In this document: one piece after another, positions 1 to 11,445 of the stretch
Position numbering within the stretch: position 1 is the first letter of the stretch
Layout of the letters: each line of letters opens with the position of its first letter
Assembly: GCA_958450365.1 (NCBI GenBank)
Contig: CAUEEP010000368.1
Span: forward strand, 1-64,000
Direction: 5' to 3'
DNA length: 64,000 bases
Source of the DNA: Mesorhabditis belari
Taxonomy: Eukaryota; Nematoda; Chromadorea; Rhabditida; Rhabditidae
Notes under the pieces: model-generated
Seen by the model: the letters and a program-made list of their open reading frames with translations, nothing else
Database searches by the model: none
What the model was told of the DNA's origin: nothing
Program-made: the position numbers and the translations under genes

Positions 1-55
1 AGATTACACAAGGTCAAGTTATGTTTATATGATAAAATGACAAAATTCAGATTGA

Positions 56-311
56 CCAAACTTTATAGTTCCTGGAACGCTCAAAAACAATGCTCTTGGT
101 CGACCAGGAGAGGCTTCAGAAGTGGCCAAGGTTTGTGCTGCATTAATCAAGTTCTAAAATTTTCAGCTATTTATGAATTTATAAATTAATCGAGAATTTG
201 TGTATTGTTTTGTTTCAGACAATCTACTTCCTAGCCTCCGAGGACAGTTCATTCACAACGGGCGATCTTTTGAGAATTGATGGTGGACGAGGAATCATGC
301 ATCCTAGATAA
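56..311 (+). CDS. 3' end of a short-chain dehydrogenase/reductase (SDR) gene, partial
   Basis: Two terminal exons are visible: one ending at 130 and one at 219-311 (TAA at 309-311), separated by an 88-bp intron (GTTTGT...TTTCAG). They encode the C-terminal signature of classical SDR oxidoreductases: LGRPGEASEVAK, then TIYFLASEDSSFTTG, then an IDGG-type ending. The catalytic Tyr-Lys and the Rossmann fold would lie upstream, outside the window, so substrate cannot be judged. A TGA at 53-55 is in frame, so this exon must start after 55. The ATAG at 65-68 is a possible acceptor, or the 5' part is damaged. An AATAAA signal at 349-354 fits the 3' end. It is unrelated to the chemoreceptors that follow. 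Confidence 0.8.
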
Positions 312-700
312 ATCAATAGTTCAGTAAAAGAGAATTAAGATATTCTGTAATAAAGTATTCTTTTTAATCTGCTTTCATTCTTAAATACAATGCCGGTGTC
401 AAAAAGCTTTAGTTGAATTCTTTAACCAATATGGAATGAAGAGCATTGCTGCAAGAAAACCAAAAGATAAATGACTTCTCTAATCTAATTTTAGTTATTC
501 ACAACATAAAATCAAATTTTTATTGGTAGCCTTGACTCTAGTTTTTTCAGATAAAAAAGTACACACCAAAAGTCTTTTGAAAAAGCTGATTTTTCTAATC
601 ACCACCCAAAATCCACCTGTTCAGCAGAACTTCATGCGAAAAATCAACAAGTTCATCAAATAAAAGTAAAACTTTCGAACGGTTTGGTTGAAAAGTTAAA
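312..700. other. Intergenic spacer
   Basis: Between the SDR stop and the first chemoreceptor ATG. Holds the AATAAA at 349-354. I see no other gene, repeat or RNA in it. Confidence 0.6.
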
Positions 701-3700
701 ATGGTATCCGCTTCCGATCCTCCTTATTATTACATATTCTATTCACATGTGCTAACCATTATTGGAACGCCGATCAATTTGCTGGCTCTTTGGATGATTA
801 TTAAAATCTTGCCGGATAAAGTCGGGATCTATCGCTGGCATCTGGCGTGGTATCAGGTGGGCTTGTTAGATTTAAAATGACTTTACAAGAAAAGCGAAGC
901 TTCATTTTATACAATGTTCTAGATCTAACAAGAGAAAGGCAAGAGTAGGATGTGACCAAATAAGATAAGCCATAGATCATTCGACGCAGAATTTCACGCT
1001 GATTCCGAATCTGCTTTACATTTTTGCAAAATAGCTTTCTATAAAAAGTTATACGTGTTTTGTGTTAGAGTGAAAATGCGAAAATTGGAAGCCGCATAGG
1101 AATGCCTTTATAAGGATTCTCTCACGGATCTCAAACGTGACTGATGTTATAGTGAATAGAACGCTTGCATACGAAACGAGCCTTGCTTTTTTCCTCAAGT
1201 TCAATTCCCTTTTGGCTAAACTTTTTGTTTTGCTTTTTGATGTCTTAACACCTGAATTTTATCTGGCCTTAAAACTATTTAAAATGTTAAAAATTATACC
1301 ACCGGTTCTTCACTCAATGTCGTGACAATCGAACGGAATTAAACTCAAGCAAAAAAGTTCGTTTCGTAGTTCGTAGTTCGTAGCGCTCGTTTCGTATGCA
1401 AGCGTTCTATTCACTATAACATCAGTCACGTTTGAGATCCGTGAGAGAACCCTTATAAAGGCATCTCTATTCGACTCCAAATTTTCGCATTTTCACTCTA
1501 AAATAAAGCACGTATAGAATTTTATAGAAAGCTATTTTGCAAAAATGTAAAGCAGATTCGGAATCAGCGTGAAATTCTGCGTCGAATGATCTATGGCTTA
1601 TCTTATTTAGTCACAACCTATTGCTGTCTTTCCCTTGTGAAATCTTTAAATGTTTTGGCATAAAGGCCCACACATTTTGGAGTAACTAGCTAATTTACCT
1701 TTCAATCAGGCTATAGATTAGCCAGAAGTCAGGTCTAGATCTGCTTGTGGTGAGCTCAAGAACTATTTTGGATCAAGCCTGCTGTAAAGTAAGGCCAGGG
1801 ATTAGACGCGTCCTCTGGAGAAAAATGGCTAGGCTGGGCCAATCCTGGCTTCGAGCCTCATCCTTGCTGGCCTAGTTGAGTGTAGTTTGAATTTGGTATT
1901 TCGGATTAGAGTTTTAGGCTGAAACAAAAGCTAACTTTCTCTATCTTTATTTTTCAGTTCCTCGCCACTCTGATGGAGTTCTACCTGCACGGTGCTCTTC
2001 CCGAGTTTTTCTTCCCCGCTCTGGCAGGTGTTTCCTGGGGATTTTTCTCGTTTTTAGGCTGTCAGGCGCTGTTTGTGAGTTTTTCTACAAATTTGCCCAA
2101 AACAACCATTAAAAACATCCAATTCATAGCTGTGAACTTGGAAATGAAAAGTTAAAAACATGTTTTTCAGGCAATCGGTGGTTTAATCGTTGTTTCAATG
2201 ACCCTTTCAACATTTCAATGTATCGCTTACAGACATTGGTTACTTCTTGAAGCGAATTCTGCATTAAAGTAAAGATGAAAGAAGTAAAGCACTTGAGGCT
2301 TGTGGCTTGAGCTTGAGCACTTAGCTAGGTCGTCAAGTCATTCATTACTCCAATTTCTCTATGATACAAGGCTGATTTTAGAGTGACTTCCAAGAATTTC
2401 ATGATAATCTCCATTGTGCACTACATCTTTTTCAATGTCTGGGCTCTTTTTGGGATTTTAGCAATGCCGATTGAAACAGGACCGAATCAACCATTTTTGA
2501 TGGGAATTATTGAGGTGTTTCTTGCATAAAATCTCATATAACACTTGCTTTGTACCTTTTTTATCTCAGAAAATGTTGAAGAGTTCTGCGACTTGAGCAA
2601 AGGCTTGAGCACTTAGCTAAGCAGTTAAGTCATTCATCACTCCAATATCTCTATGATACAAGACTTAGCCAATGATCCTTAAATTAAGGTGATTAATGAA
2701 AACTAGATTTTAATACGGTACGGTAGTTTTCTAGCATCATTATGTATTAGAAAACTTGCTTGATAGCTTTGATCAACATTTCCAGAAGTCTCCAACTTAC
2801 GCCTATTTGAAGTTATTTCCGGGTATTTGTGCCTCAGCAACATCACCTCTCTATCCGCCTTACTTCAATTTTTCTTCAGTGCTCATCGTTTTTTCTGTCA
2901 TTGTTTGCTTGATTTGTTATCTTTTACCAATGGTGAGTTTAGTTTCAGGCTCAGTTACCGTACCCCAGTTACCCGGATCACAGTAGCTAAGCTGTCAACT
3001 TTATCGTAAGATTGAAACACAAAGCTGGTATAGAGGATAGAGATTATAGTGAAAATTATGGTTTAAAAATTTAGATCGGGTTACGGTAGGTCAGGCATGC
3101 TTTAGAGCGCCTTAAGAGCTCAATAAGTACATAAAATTTTTGCCAAACTATTGTACACAGAAGTACATAATAAGTACAGAAACTCTTTTTGCCAAAAGAA
3201 GACAATATACTGTGTCATTTCTTACACAAATCTTTTTAGGCTGGTTACGCCGTGTGGCATTCATATGTAATTTTGGAGGACAATGAACGACACATGAGTT
3301 TGTCGACGAAGAATATGCACAAAAGATATATGAAAACTTTGCTAATGGCGGTTTGGAGATCTGAGCTTACAATTTCATCAAAATTCTCAGGTTGCTGTTC
3401 CATTATTATCAATGGGCATTCCCTATGCTTTCTATCTCTACGTTGGAATGGCTAGAGTAATGGTTCCACAAGGTAGAGGAAGTTTGGCTTTAGTAATCTT
3501 TCTAAACCGATTCCTGCAGCCAGTTTGATCAAGTATGAACTTCTAAATCCATGGTTTCGCTTAACATTGTCACTCTGACTAATAATTATTAGATAAGATC
3601 TCAAATTGTCACTGATCAATGACAAGGAAAGGTCGACTGGGTTTGCCAAATGACAATGGTCACCCTGTTGACAATTACAACGGCCAAATGACATGAGCCA

Positions 3701-5240
3701 TAGACGATTCGAAGCAAAATTGCACGCTGAATCCGAATCTGCTTTCCGTTTTTGCAAAGCAGCACTTTGTCAAAAGTTATAAGCTTTCAAAGATTTGTAT
3801 GGCATTTTAAAAATCATCTCTCGAGTTGACGAGCAGATTTCCCAGACGCTTTGAGGCTTTGAAAAGAAGTGGTGATTGAGTGGCAGTTGGTTAGAATACA
3901 AGGCAAACACTCTCGAGTTCGAGTCCGTAGCTTGACTATTTTTGCTTTTTTTAGAGGTAATTGATCTCCATTTCAAATACAAATCTTTTTCAAAATACTT
4001 ATAAAAGTGTTTATTAACTATTAATATTAAACAATAATCACTAAAATCTAAAACATTGAGTCTTGATTGTTTGATTGATTGACGTTGATTCTACAAAATT
4101 CAAAATTCGAATAGTATTAGGTTGATGCAAAAGTCTTTTCGTTCCTTTTCGTCTGCCGTTTCAAGCCAACAAATGCACCAATTAAACTACGGTTGATTTC
4201 ATTAGAAAAACCAATTATTTTTCTGCAAAATAACATTAAACGGGTTTAAAAATATTTTATGCCTGGATTTTCTTGAGAGTATGAAGTCGGGTAGTCAAAA
4301 AGGGCTAACTCGATGATGCGGTTTAGACACCTTAGCTAAAGAAAACCTATCTTCGTGTCAATAGATAAAAGATAGAGAAAAAAAGTTTGATATTTCGCCA
4401 AAATTTCAGAGAAATTCATTCAGCCAATTTTTCCGTAGAGTTTTTTATAGATTTTTACGAAAAAGGCGTTTTTCACTCTCGAATTTGCTTGAAAGTGAAC
4501 CGAAATTCATTTAAAAAGATGCAAATTGAACAAAAAAAACACTTTTTTTATAGAGCAAACTATAGATTAATTGGTGAATTTGTTACTTTTTAACAGAAGT
4601 ACGAAAAAAATGAAAAAGACTTTTGCATCAACCTAATATATACAGTACTGGACAATGAAATCTCATATTTGAAACACAATCGTCACTTTTGCGCGCGCTG
4701 AAATGCGTCAAAAAATACGGTATTTCTAAATATTAATATTACCATTGTGTAGCCTTTGAAAAGAGCTTTCAGAAAATGTATAACAGTAATAGTTTAAACT
4801 CAAAGACAAGGAAGTTACAGACGTGCGAACGTGATCATCATTTTTCAAATATGGTATTTCCCTGTCCAGTACTGTAGCTCGTGTCATTTGGCCGAAACAC
4901 CCGGTTGACTGTCCCTTGTGAGTATCAACCTGAAACTGATCAAATCATACTTTTCATTAGATTTTTGACCAGTTTAAAGAATAATCTTAACCAAGTAAAC
5001 TTAACAACTCAAATTTTGGTTTATAAAGCAACCAGTAAAGCTTCAGTCTACAATAATATTTGTGCTTGTATCCATCTCCTTCACACGACAATCTCTTCAA
5101 TCATAATCATTTTCTCAACAAGACCATATCGATCATTTATGCGGAAAAAGATTCTGCGAATATTTAAAAGAGATCACATCGTTTTAAATGTTCGACAAAG
5201 CACCCAAACAAACATTGATGGAAGAAGCGGATATTTTTGA
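701..5240 (+). CDS. Chemoreceptor gene A: srh/sri-like 7TM G-protein-coupled receptor
   Basis: Eight exons splice to about 345 residues: 701-856, 1958-2074, 2171-2268, 2382-2514, 2786-2932, 3240-3350, 3391-3472, 5047-5240. Exon lengths 98, 133, 147, 111 and 82 and their phases are identical in genes B and C. Family features seen: N-terminal IGTPINLLALW helix, RWHLAWYQ, a PEFFFPALAG segment, an AYRHW motif after TM3, and a C-terminal HTTISS...RPYRSF block typical of Str-superfamily receptors. Such proteins act in the membrane of sensory cilia and detect environmental chemicals. The ligand cannot be inferred. Intron 1 carries a palindromic MITE and intron 7 carries two MITEs. An AATAAA follows at 5244-5249. 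The exon 6 donor (GTTTGG) is weak. Exons 6-8 are also present inverted at 16777-17950. Confidence 0.8.
952..1614. mobile_element. Palindromic MITE-like element in intron 1 of gene A
   Basis: Arms of about 230 bp (952-1186 and 1382-1614) are inverted copies around a loop of about 200 bp. Ends read GTGACTAAATAAGATAAGCC. The sub-terminal motif CGACGCAGAATTT also occurs near 33190 and 50665, so this is one member of a dispersed family. No transposase is seen. Confidence 0.8.
2302..2663. repeat. Short direct repeat in introns 3 and 4 of gene A
   Basis: A segment of about 60 bp (CTTGAGCACTTAGCTA... to ...TCTATGATACAAG) occurs at about 2312-2371 and again at about 2603-2663, just upstream of and just beyond exon 4. 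It probably reflects a small local duplication. Confidence 0.65.
3874..3950 (+). ncRNA. tRNA-like A/B-box sequence with T-run, probably derived
   Basis: TGGCAGTTGG (A-box-like) at 3881 and AGTTCGAGTCC (one mismatch to the B-box) near 3915, followed by T-runs at about 3938 and 3946, resemble an internal RNA polymerase III promoter. The cloverleaf does not fold well and I cannot assign an anticodon. The inverted-repeat partner carries the same sequence near 17281-17345. Likely a tRNA-derived repeat. Confidence 0.3.
4117..4636. mobile_element. 520-bp mariner-type MITE in intron 7 of gene A
   Basis: Terminal inverted repeats begin TTAGGTTGATGCAAAAGTCT, flanked by TA on both sides. The inverted copy near 17150 lacks it, giving an empty site. 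A related partial copy lies at about 11040-11250. No transposase domain is visible. Confidence 0.85.
4643..4874. mobile_element. 231-bp palindromic MITE, copy 1
   Basis: Ends CAGTACTGGACAATG in inverted orientation with TA target duplications. The body is nearly one long palindrome. Copies 2 and 3 are at 34340-34570 and 43669-43899. Confidence 0.85.
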
Positions 5241-6046
5241 GTGAATAAAGTATTGCTTTTGCTTAACACATTCACGATAAAGTCATTTTTAACTTGACTG
5301 CGGTTTTGCACGACAGATGTTAGCTGTAGACCTTAAAATTTGCAACTGGAGGCAATCTGGGATAGAGAATCTGAATCCGTTATTAGTTTTTGAGGAGCTT
5401 TAATTTCCGAACCAACAAGTTCATCACAAAACTCTTTAAAACCTGGGTAAATAAACCGAATAAAATATCCAAAAATAGAGCAGTTTTCTTTAAAAACTAA
5501 TAACGGATTCGAATTTCTCGTCCTCGAAAACCCCTGATTGTAAATTTTCAGCCTAATCGACGTCAAAAAGCGTCAAAAAAGTGCTAAATTAGAAGAGATC
5601 ACGAAGCTTAAGGTTTCGTTTAACCGCTTGAGAGTTTATGATTTTGATTTAGAGTCGAAAATAGCTTTTTTTTTGAGATCTCATGGCACTAATAATTGCT
5701 GCTTAGACTGGCGATTTTTTAATTACAAGTGTTTGATTTTAATTGAGTGTTTGAGCTGGGCAGAGACACGGAGTTTCAGGAATCAAAGAGTAAATAAAAA
5801 GGAATGGGTTCAGAGTTTGAGAATAGATTGGTAAGTAGTTATTTTGGCTTTAAAATTTGGATCATTACGAATCTAATCTTTGATCACGTTGCCCATGCTT
5901 CATTTCTTTTCTTGGAAAAGCTTAGACTTCAAGAAAGTGATTACTCTGATGGCCAACAAGATTGACTTCTCAAAGCACCTGCAAAAGTCTTTGCTCCACT
6001 TTTTTTAATACAAAACACTAGCTAGATTCATTAAAAGCTGATCGAG

Positions 6047-7912
6047 ATGTTACTCACTTACGAAATTCCAAGTATTTACATAATTTATTCAAACATAACA
6101 CTGATCATCGGAACGCCAATAAATCTATTTACTTTGTGGATGATTGTCAAGGTTTCGCCGGAATCAGCGAGTACATATCGATATCATTTAGCGTGGTATC
6201 AGGTGAGAGTTGGAGTTGATCAAGGATTGACAAACTTATCAAAAGATCAAGAAATATTAAAGATTAAGCTCAGGGATAGATAGCTTATAATTGTCAGTCC
6301 AATTGGAGCACTTGTCGCCTCTGTAGCTAGCAATAAGCTTTTAATTTTGGGACTTTAAATCTTCGAATTCGTATATATTGAAAACCAGTATATATTGATT
6401 GAATCAGTTCACTAATTGGGAAACTGAAAAGGATCCGTTTTGCCCATTGGATCAAAGTTATCTTCCATAGTTTTCAGTTTTTGGCCACTCTAATGGAATT
6501 ACATTTTCACGGCGCCATTCCTGAGACATTCTTTCCCACAATGGCTGCCTCAGCTCATGGGTTTTGGCATAAAATGGGAGTCAGCATGCAAACGATTCTG
6601 GTTAGCCATCGAACTGGATTTGTTTCAGCAGTAGACATTTTTCAGCTCATCGGTGGAATCTTGGTGATGACAATGCTCATCTCCACAGCACAATGTGTTG
6701 GCTATCGACATTGGCTCATTTTAGATCAAAGCCACCCGATGAAGTAATGAATATTTTGGAAATTTTATAATGAATACACTTAGAGTCACTGCAAGGCAGT
6801 TTACAATTGCTGTTCTTGTAAGTTATGCATTTTTCAATGGAATGATTGCTTTTGCGATTGCAACGATGCCGGTCGAATGTGGGCCAAATCAACCGAATTT
6901 GGCAAGGATCATTCAGGTGATCATTAGAGAAGAGCAGACTTATTATTTGAAAGTATCTATAAAAACATAATAGCACTGTTACCATTATAGCTTGACTCAA
7001 GTAAATCACAAATGCAAGTTAAAGTATTCCAAAATCCTTTTCCGGGCCTGATCAGCGAAAGACAGGGTCAAGTCCTGACCTAGCTTTACAGGTCCAGTGC
7101 TTGGGGCCGAAGCCAGGTCAGGCCGATGTCTAATGCTTACAGGATTCGGATAGAACGTCCCAAAACCCACAAATTGTTCCTCAACAGTACTATAGTCCTA
7201 TTTTTTCGTTGAATGTCTATTTAGATGTATCCTGACATGGTTTTTCTTTCATCTCTAACCGATATCTGCAGTCTTTATACAGCCCCAGCATTCCCACCGT
7301 ATATCATGATTAACTCAATGACGATTCTATTCTATGAAGTCATCATTTTTGCTGTCTACAGCCTACCAACAGTGAGCTAACATTAAGATTTAAAACTTTC
7401 AATTCGTTTCAGTGCACTTTCATCATAATTCATTCCTTTTTGTTGCTAGATGGTAGAAGTGTCTATATGAGTGAAAAGACAAGACAAATGCATAAGCAAT
7501 ATCTCGTATTATTGATTCAAGGAGTAAGTAAAACTTAATGAATGATAGTGATTCAAAGAAATCAAGGATAATGATTTAGATGCTTGTACCGATGCTCTTA
7601 ATAGCCATACCGCTTGTGTTTTTTGCGTATGTGCTCGTGACAAAGACTTTTGTACCTCAAGGTAGGATTTGGGGATTCGATGATAAGTCTAACTGGTTTT
7701 CTTTGATCAGTGCATTGTTTCGACTTTAGTTTTAAAGTTGATCAGTTAAATTAGAGCTTCTTTCCTTTTCCACCTCACTTTCAGCTCTTCTCAACTTTCT
7801 TTGGTCATTGATGTTCGCTCACACTTTTGTCTGCTCACTGAACATTCTCTTCACTTCAAAACATTACAGAGCAACGATTATGAATTTTATGAGACGCCAC
7901 TTGAGACGGTAA
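6047..7912 (+). CDS. Chemoreceptor gene B: srh/sri-like 7TM G-protein-coupled receptor
   Basis: Eight exons splice cleanly to 325 residues: 6047-6202, 6478-6600, 6646-6743, 6784-6916, 7225-7371, 7413-7523, 7580-7661, 7785-7912. The second intron is only 45 bp and could be read through in frame. Paralogue alignment favours removing it. Motifs: IGTPINLFTLWM, RYHLAWYQ, PETFFPTMA, VGYRHW, MPVECGPNQP, and a final SKHYRATIMNFMRRH after TM7. The length is normal for the family. The final codons before the stop contain GTAAAC at 7909, so an alternative splice to extra C-terminal sequence is possible, as used in genes C and D. Predicted sensory-cilium receptor with unknown ligand. Introns are short, unlike the MITE-laden introns of its neighbours. 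Confidence 0.85.
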
Positions 7913-8756
7913 ACCTTCTATATTAAATTGTACTCAATAGCTTCAATAATGCCAGTCACCTATTCTACGCAGGAGCTTATTCGTTTAGTATACGGTAGCT
8001 AACTGACTATGATTTCTGTATTAGAATAAACTAAGAAAGTCTGCATCAATGTGATGGAGAGTAAAAGGTAAAACGTAAAACGTGAAATTTAGCAACGTCA
8101 ATCAACCGATGACAATCGTTTTCCCAAAAACAGAAATAATTCCAATATCCATTTGGCATGGAAAAAGCTCACAAGTGATTTGGAAATAAAATTTACGTAC
8201 ATATTTTTTAGAAGTCATTCCAAGCACCACAATCATCAAAGTTCAATTTTTTAAACAAAGAGATTTTAAAGGATTTATCAAGACTTCAAAAAAAAGAAAA
8301 GCAAATGCGATTTTGAAAAATGCTTTTATGATAAAATGTCATACATCCAAACTATCAGAATATGAACTTTTCATAATGCAAAATGCGGAATTTCAGCAAT
8401 TCACCTGCCTTTCCAATTTAGCTTTTTAAGATCTTTATAAGAAGGAGAAATAGTACAAGGTTTTTAATTGTTCTGGCACAGACTGGCAATATGATCATGA
8501 TAGTGGTACTGGAAAATGCCATTTTCCAGTACCAATAGCATGATCATGTTGAGATCATGGAGATTATGATCATGTTGAGATCATGGAGATCATGATCATC
8601 ACTATTTCTAATTTCAAGCTAGTGTATGAAAGTGAGAATGTCTTTTTGAGTTTTTCAAAAGTAGTTCCAAAGTTAGAAAACATGAAACGATTATGGGAAA
8701 GTACAAATTCCACTCAATTCTTGTCTTGCCTGAATATCGTTTCTTCCCCGAATATA
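7913..8756. other. Intergenic spacer with a perfect hairpin and short repeats
   Basis: No gene seen. 8504-8534 is an almost loop-free inverted repeat (TGGTACTGGAAAATG and its complement). 8538-8600 holds two copies of a sequence of about 25 bp rich in ATGATCATG and GAGATCATGG. Confidence 0.5.
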
Positions 8757-9308
8757 TTAGGGTGGTGCAAAAGAAACTGCCGATGGGTATCAGCTCTCAT
8801 TTATCAGAAACGAGCGATGCTAACGGCATTATTTTTTTTATGTTTTGTTCGCATATTTGTTTGCTATTTATTTCGACATTTGAATTTTTTGGTTGTTGTT
8901 TTTTTATTAAAAAATGCTTATATTTTTTATTTAGACCATGGTCGAGCAAAAGTTTGTGCTACGAGCAGCATTACTGTTTAACTTCAAAATTGGAAAGTCC
9001 GTTGCCGAATCGCCTCGTTCTCTCTGTGCTATTTTCGGAGATGGCAGTTTGTCTCTCAGGCAGTGTCAGACTTGGTTTCAACGATTCCGAGAGGGAGACG
9101 AGACTTTGGAAAATTACGAGCACGGTTCGAGGCCAGAAGTCGTGAACGAAGCCATGCTGAGGGACTTTATTCAGGCCGATCTATGCCAGTCTGCTCGAGA
9201 TCTTGCTCGAGCTCGAGAAAATATTCAATTGTGATCATGTCACCATCGAACGCCATCTTTTTTTTTTAATTTCCCGTCAAATAGGCAGTTTCTTTTGCAC
9301 CACCCTAA
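8757..9308 (+). mobile_element. Internally deleted mariner with perfect terminal inverted repeats
   Basis: The ends are a perfect inverted repeat of at least 25 bp starting TTAGGGTGGTGCAAAAGAAA, flanked by TA. Inside, 8938-9234 encodes the N-terminal part of a mariner transposase: MVEQKFVLRA..., a paired-type helix-turn-helix, and the family motif CQTWFQRFREGDE. The reading frame then stops and the DD34D catalytic domain is absent, so it is non-autonomous. Perfect ends suggest it moved recently, mobilised by an intact relative elsewhere. Confidence 0.85.
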
Positions 9309-9319
9309 TAGTTATATAT

Positions 9320-10090
9320 TGTTAAAATCCTTCGAGGGCTCGACCTCGAAGCATTCGAAGCATTGGTTAAAAAGGGAAGAGGACTTCGAGCAGCAATCGT
9401 GACAAGCAAAACGCTTGAAAGGGGCTGGGCGCCGTTTGTCTTCGATTGAGATGGAAGACGAGCTGTTGAAGTAGATTCGTAAACAGTGGGAGGCAAAACT
9501 TTTGGTTTCTCGCCGACTCATTTGAAAACAAGCTCTTCGAATTCGATCTGGATACTTGGTGGACGAATTCAACAACAACTTTGAAGCCTCCGAAAGATGG
9601 CTATAAAGGTTTCTCAAACGAAATGGATTCTCTCTTCGGGTGCCCACGTCGATTGCACAGAAACCACCAAAGGAATTTGAATAAGCCAAAGGAATTCGAA
9701 TCTTAAACTTTGTGATCTATCTTTCCAGTGATGGACGATGATTTCGAGAAGAAAAATGCTGGAAATTTGAAAGACTTTCCGATGAAAGTTTACCTACAAT
9801 GGGATGCCTGAGAAAGTCTCCCAAAGAAGTGGAAAAGACTAATTGAGAAGTCGTTCAAGATTTGTGGAATTACAAACGATGTGACTAGAGATTGATCAAA
9901 ACCACTGTTTCAGCAAGGACGGCCTAATCCCCAACGGATTCTCGAAGCTTTTAGAAGCACGAATCGATCAAACCTGTGCCGAATTGCTGGAAAAAAATTG
10001 GCTTAAACGAGGATGTGAACAATGAGTTTGTCGACACGCATGACCATGGCCGTTTATTAGAGTTTTTACGGTAGTAAATCTCAATAAAAG
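9320..10090 (+). mobile_element. Degenerate pogo/Tc5-like transposon, copy 1
   Basis: Conceptual translation across frameshifts gives a CENP-B-type HTH: FEASERWL, RFLKRNGFSLRVPTS, AQKPPKEFE, then a distal CGITNDVTRD block like the C-terminus of pogo/Tc5 transposases. Several in-frame stops (e.g. after MEDELLK) show it is dead. Related copies are at 16012-16284 and 18896-19505. All three lie beside duplicated chemoreceptor units. Confidence 0.6.
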
Positions 10091-10099
10091 AATACATAA

Positions 10100-10490
10100 A
10101 TGTTTGATTTCCACTTGGAAAAATAAACTAAAATAACTTTTTTACTTAAAAACTTGAGAAATTATTTTTAAAAACAATAGCATGGCAAGGTGATTTTATG
10201 AAAAAATTGGTTTTTTTTTTTCATAAAACGAATTTTTTTGAGTAGGATTGCTTTGAAAAATCAAATATAGAAAAGAATAAAATTAACCTTTTCTTAATTA
10301 ACTGTGCACAAGCTAAACTACCGAGAATCTGCTTTTCGCAGTCGAAATTTCACCTGCACTCATCAACCAGTGCTTCTGCAGTATTTATTTTTGTCGGGTT
10401 TGCTCTGAAGACAATTTTTGGGGCTTTGAATTTACTGAATGAATTCAACGATATTAATCATTTATCAACGACCGAATTTCTATATAAAAC
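10100..10490 (+). pseudogene. Relic of a chemoreceptor promoter and first exon (C/D type)
   Basis: Sequence upstream of and including the start of exon 1 of genes C and D is recognisable (CACCTGCACTCATCAACCAG; ATG at about 10438 with MNSTILIIYQRPNFYI). The match is lost near 10490 and the frame runs to a stop. It is a third, truncated copy of the duplicated unit, with the pogo-like element upstream as in gene D. Confidence 0.65.
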
Positions 10491-10694
10491 AAACACTCAA
10501 ATAGCATATCTGCTTCGTTTGAATCATTGCAATAAAATTTTAGCATTCAAACCTGAGAGCACAGCATTTCACTTATTTGCTAAATTTATTTTGTATAAAT
10601 CAATTCATAAACCAAGACGGGAAACTGAATCATTAAAACAACCCTTTTTAGCTCAAAACCCTTTCGTCGATTCATATTCTCACAAAAAAGAAAC

Positions 10695-11445
10695 AGGAAT
10701 AATAAACAATATAATGCCAGCAAAACATAGCAATAAAAGATCAATGATCGATCATTTCATCAGGTTTGATGTAGAAGGCCAAAAAATAACCCGTGGACAA
10801 CATCTAGATGCAATCTCTCGTCGCGTTGATACTCCGTAGGAAACACGGAGTTTTCATCTCCAAAACGCGATCATCGTTTAGCCAATACAAATTATCGTTT
10901 GCCAATGCAATTTTCCTAAAATTTTCTCAAATTTTCTGAGATTTTTCATCATCTCAAAGTAAAAACCAAAAAACCGGGATTAGTCTTAGTAAAACTGAGA
11001 CATTTACTAAGACTTATCCCAGAAATATTAAGCTGTCCAGTCAATCTTTTCGTTCCTTTTCGTACTTCTTTTTGAAAAATAACAAATTCACCAATTAACC
11101 TATGGTTTACTTTAAATAAAAAGTGTTTATTGTTCAATTTCCAATCTATTGGAAAATAATTGGTCTTTCTAATGAAATAAATCGTAGTTTAATTGGTGCA
11201 TTTGTTGGTTTTAAACGGAAGTACTAAAAGGAACGAAAAGACTTTCAGGAATAATAAACAATATAATGCCAGCAAAACATAGCAATAAAAGATCAATGAT
11301 CGATCATTTCATCAGGTTTGATGTAGAAGGCGAAAAAATAACCCGTGGACAACATCTAGATGCAATCTCTCGTCGCATTGATACTCCGTAGGAAACACGG
11401 AGTTTTCATCTCCAAAACGCGATCATCGTATAGCCAAGACGAATT
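10695..11445. repeat. Direct duplication of about 190 bp around a MITE fragment
   Basis: The stretch AGGAATAATAAACAATATAA... to ...CAAAACGCGATCATCGT occurs at about 10695-10890 and again at about 11250-11430. Between them, 11040-11250 resembles the interior and ends of the 4117-4636 MITE. Confidence 0.65.

Larger units (their letters stand above)
3003..5855. repeat. Left arm of a large inverted repeat (partner 16286-18190)
   Basis: From GATTGAAACACAAAGCTGG near 3007 to GATTGGTAAGTAG near 5827, this arm matches the reverse complement of 16286-18190. It includes exons 6-8 of gene A, a 77-codon ORF on the minus strand at 5333-5566 and the DNA after the gene. It is longer than its partner mainly because two MITEs (4117-4636 and 4643-4874) sit in it. 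Confidence 0.9.

Noticed and set aside
701..3472. Gene A as a 3'-truncated pseudogene
   Set aside because: The last exon was found 1.6 kb downstream (5047-5240) in the right phase. The intron is simply swollen by two MITEs.
6481..6747. Continuous exon through 6601-6645 in gene B
   Set aside because: The 45 bases can be translated, but paralogues align only if they are removed, and GT...TTTTCAG borders are present.
8693..9145. 150-codon ORF overlapping the mariner
   Set aside because: Out of frame with the recognisable transposase and crosses the element boundary.
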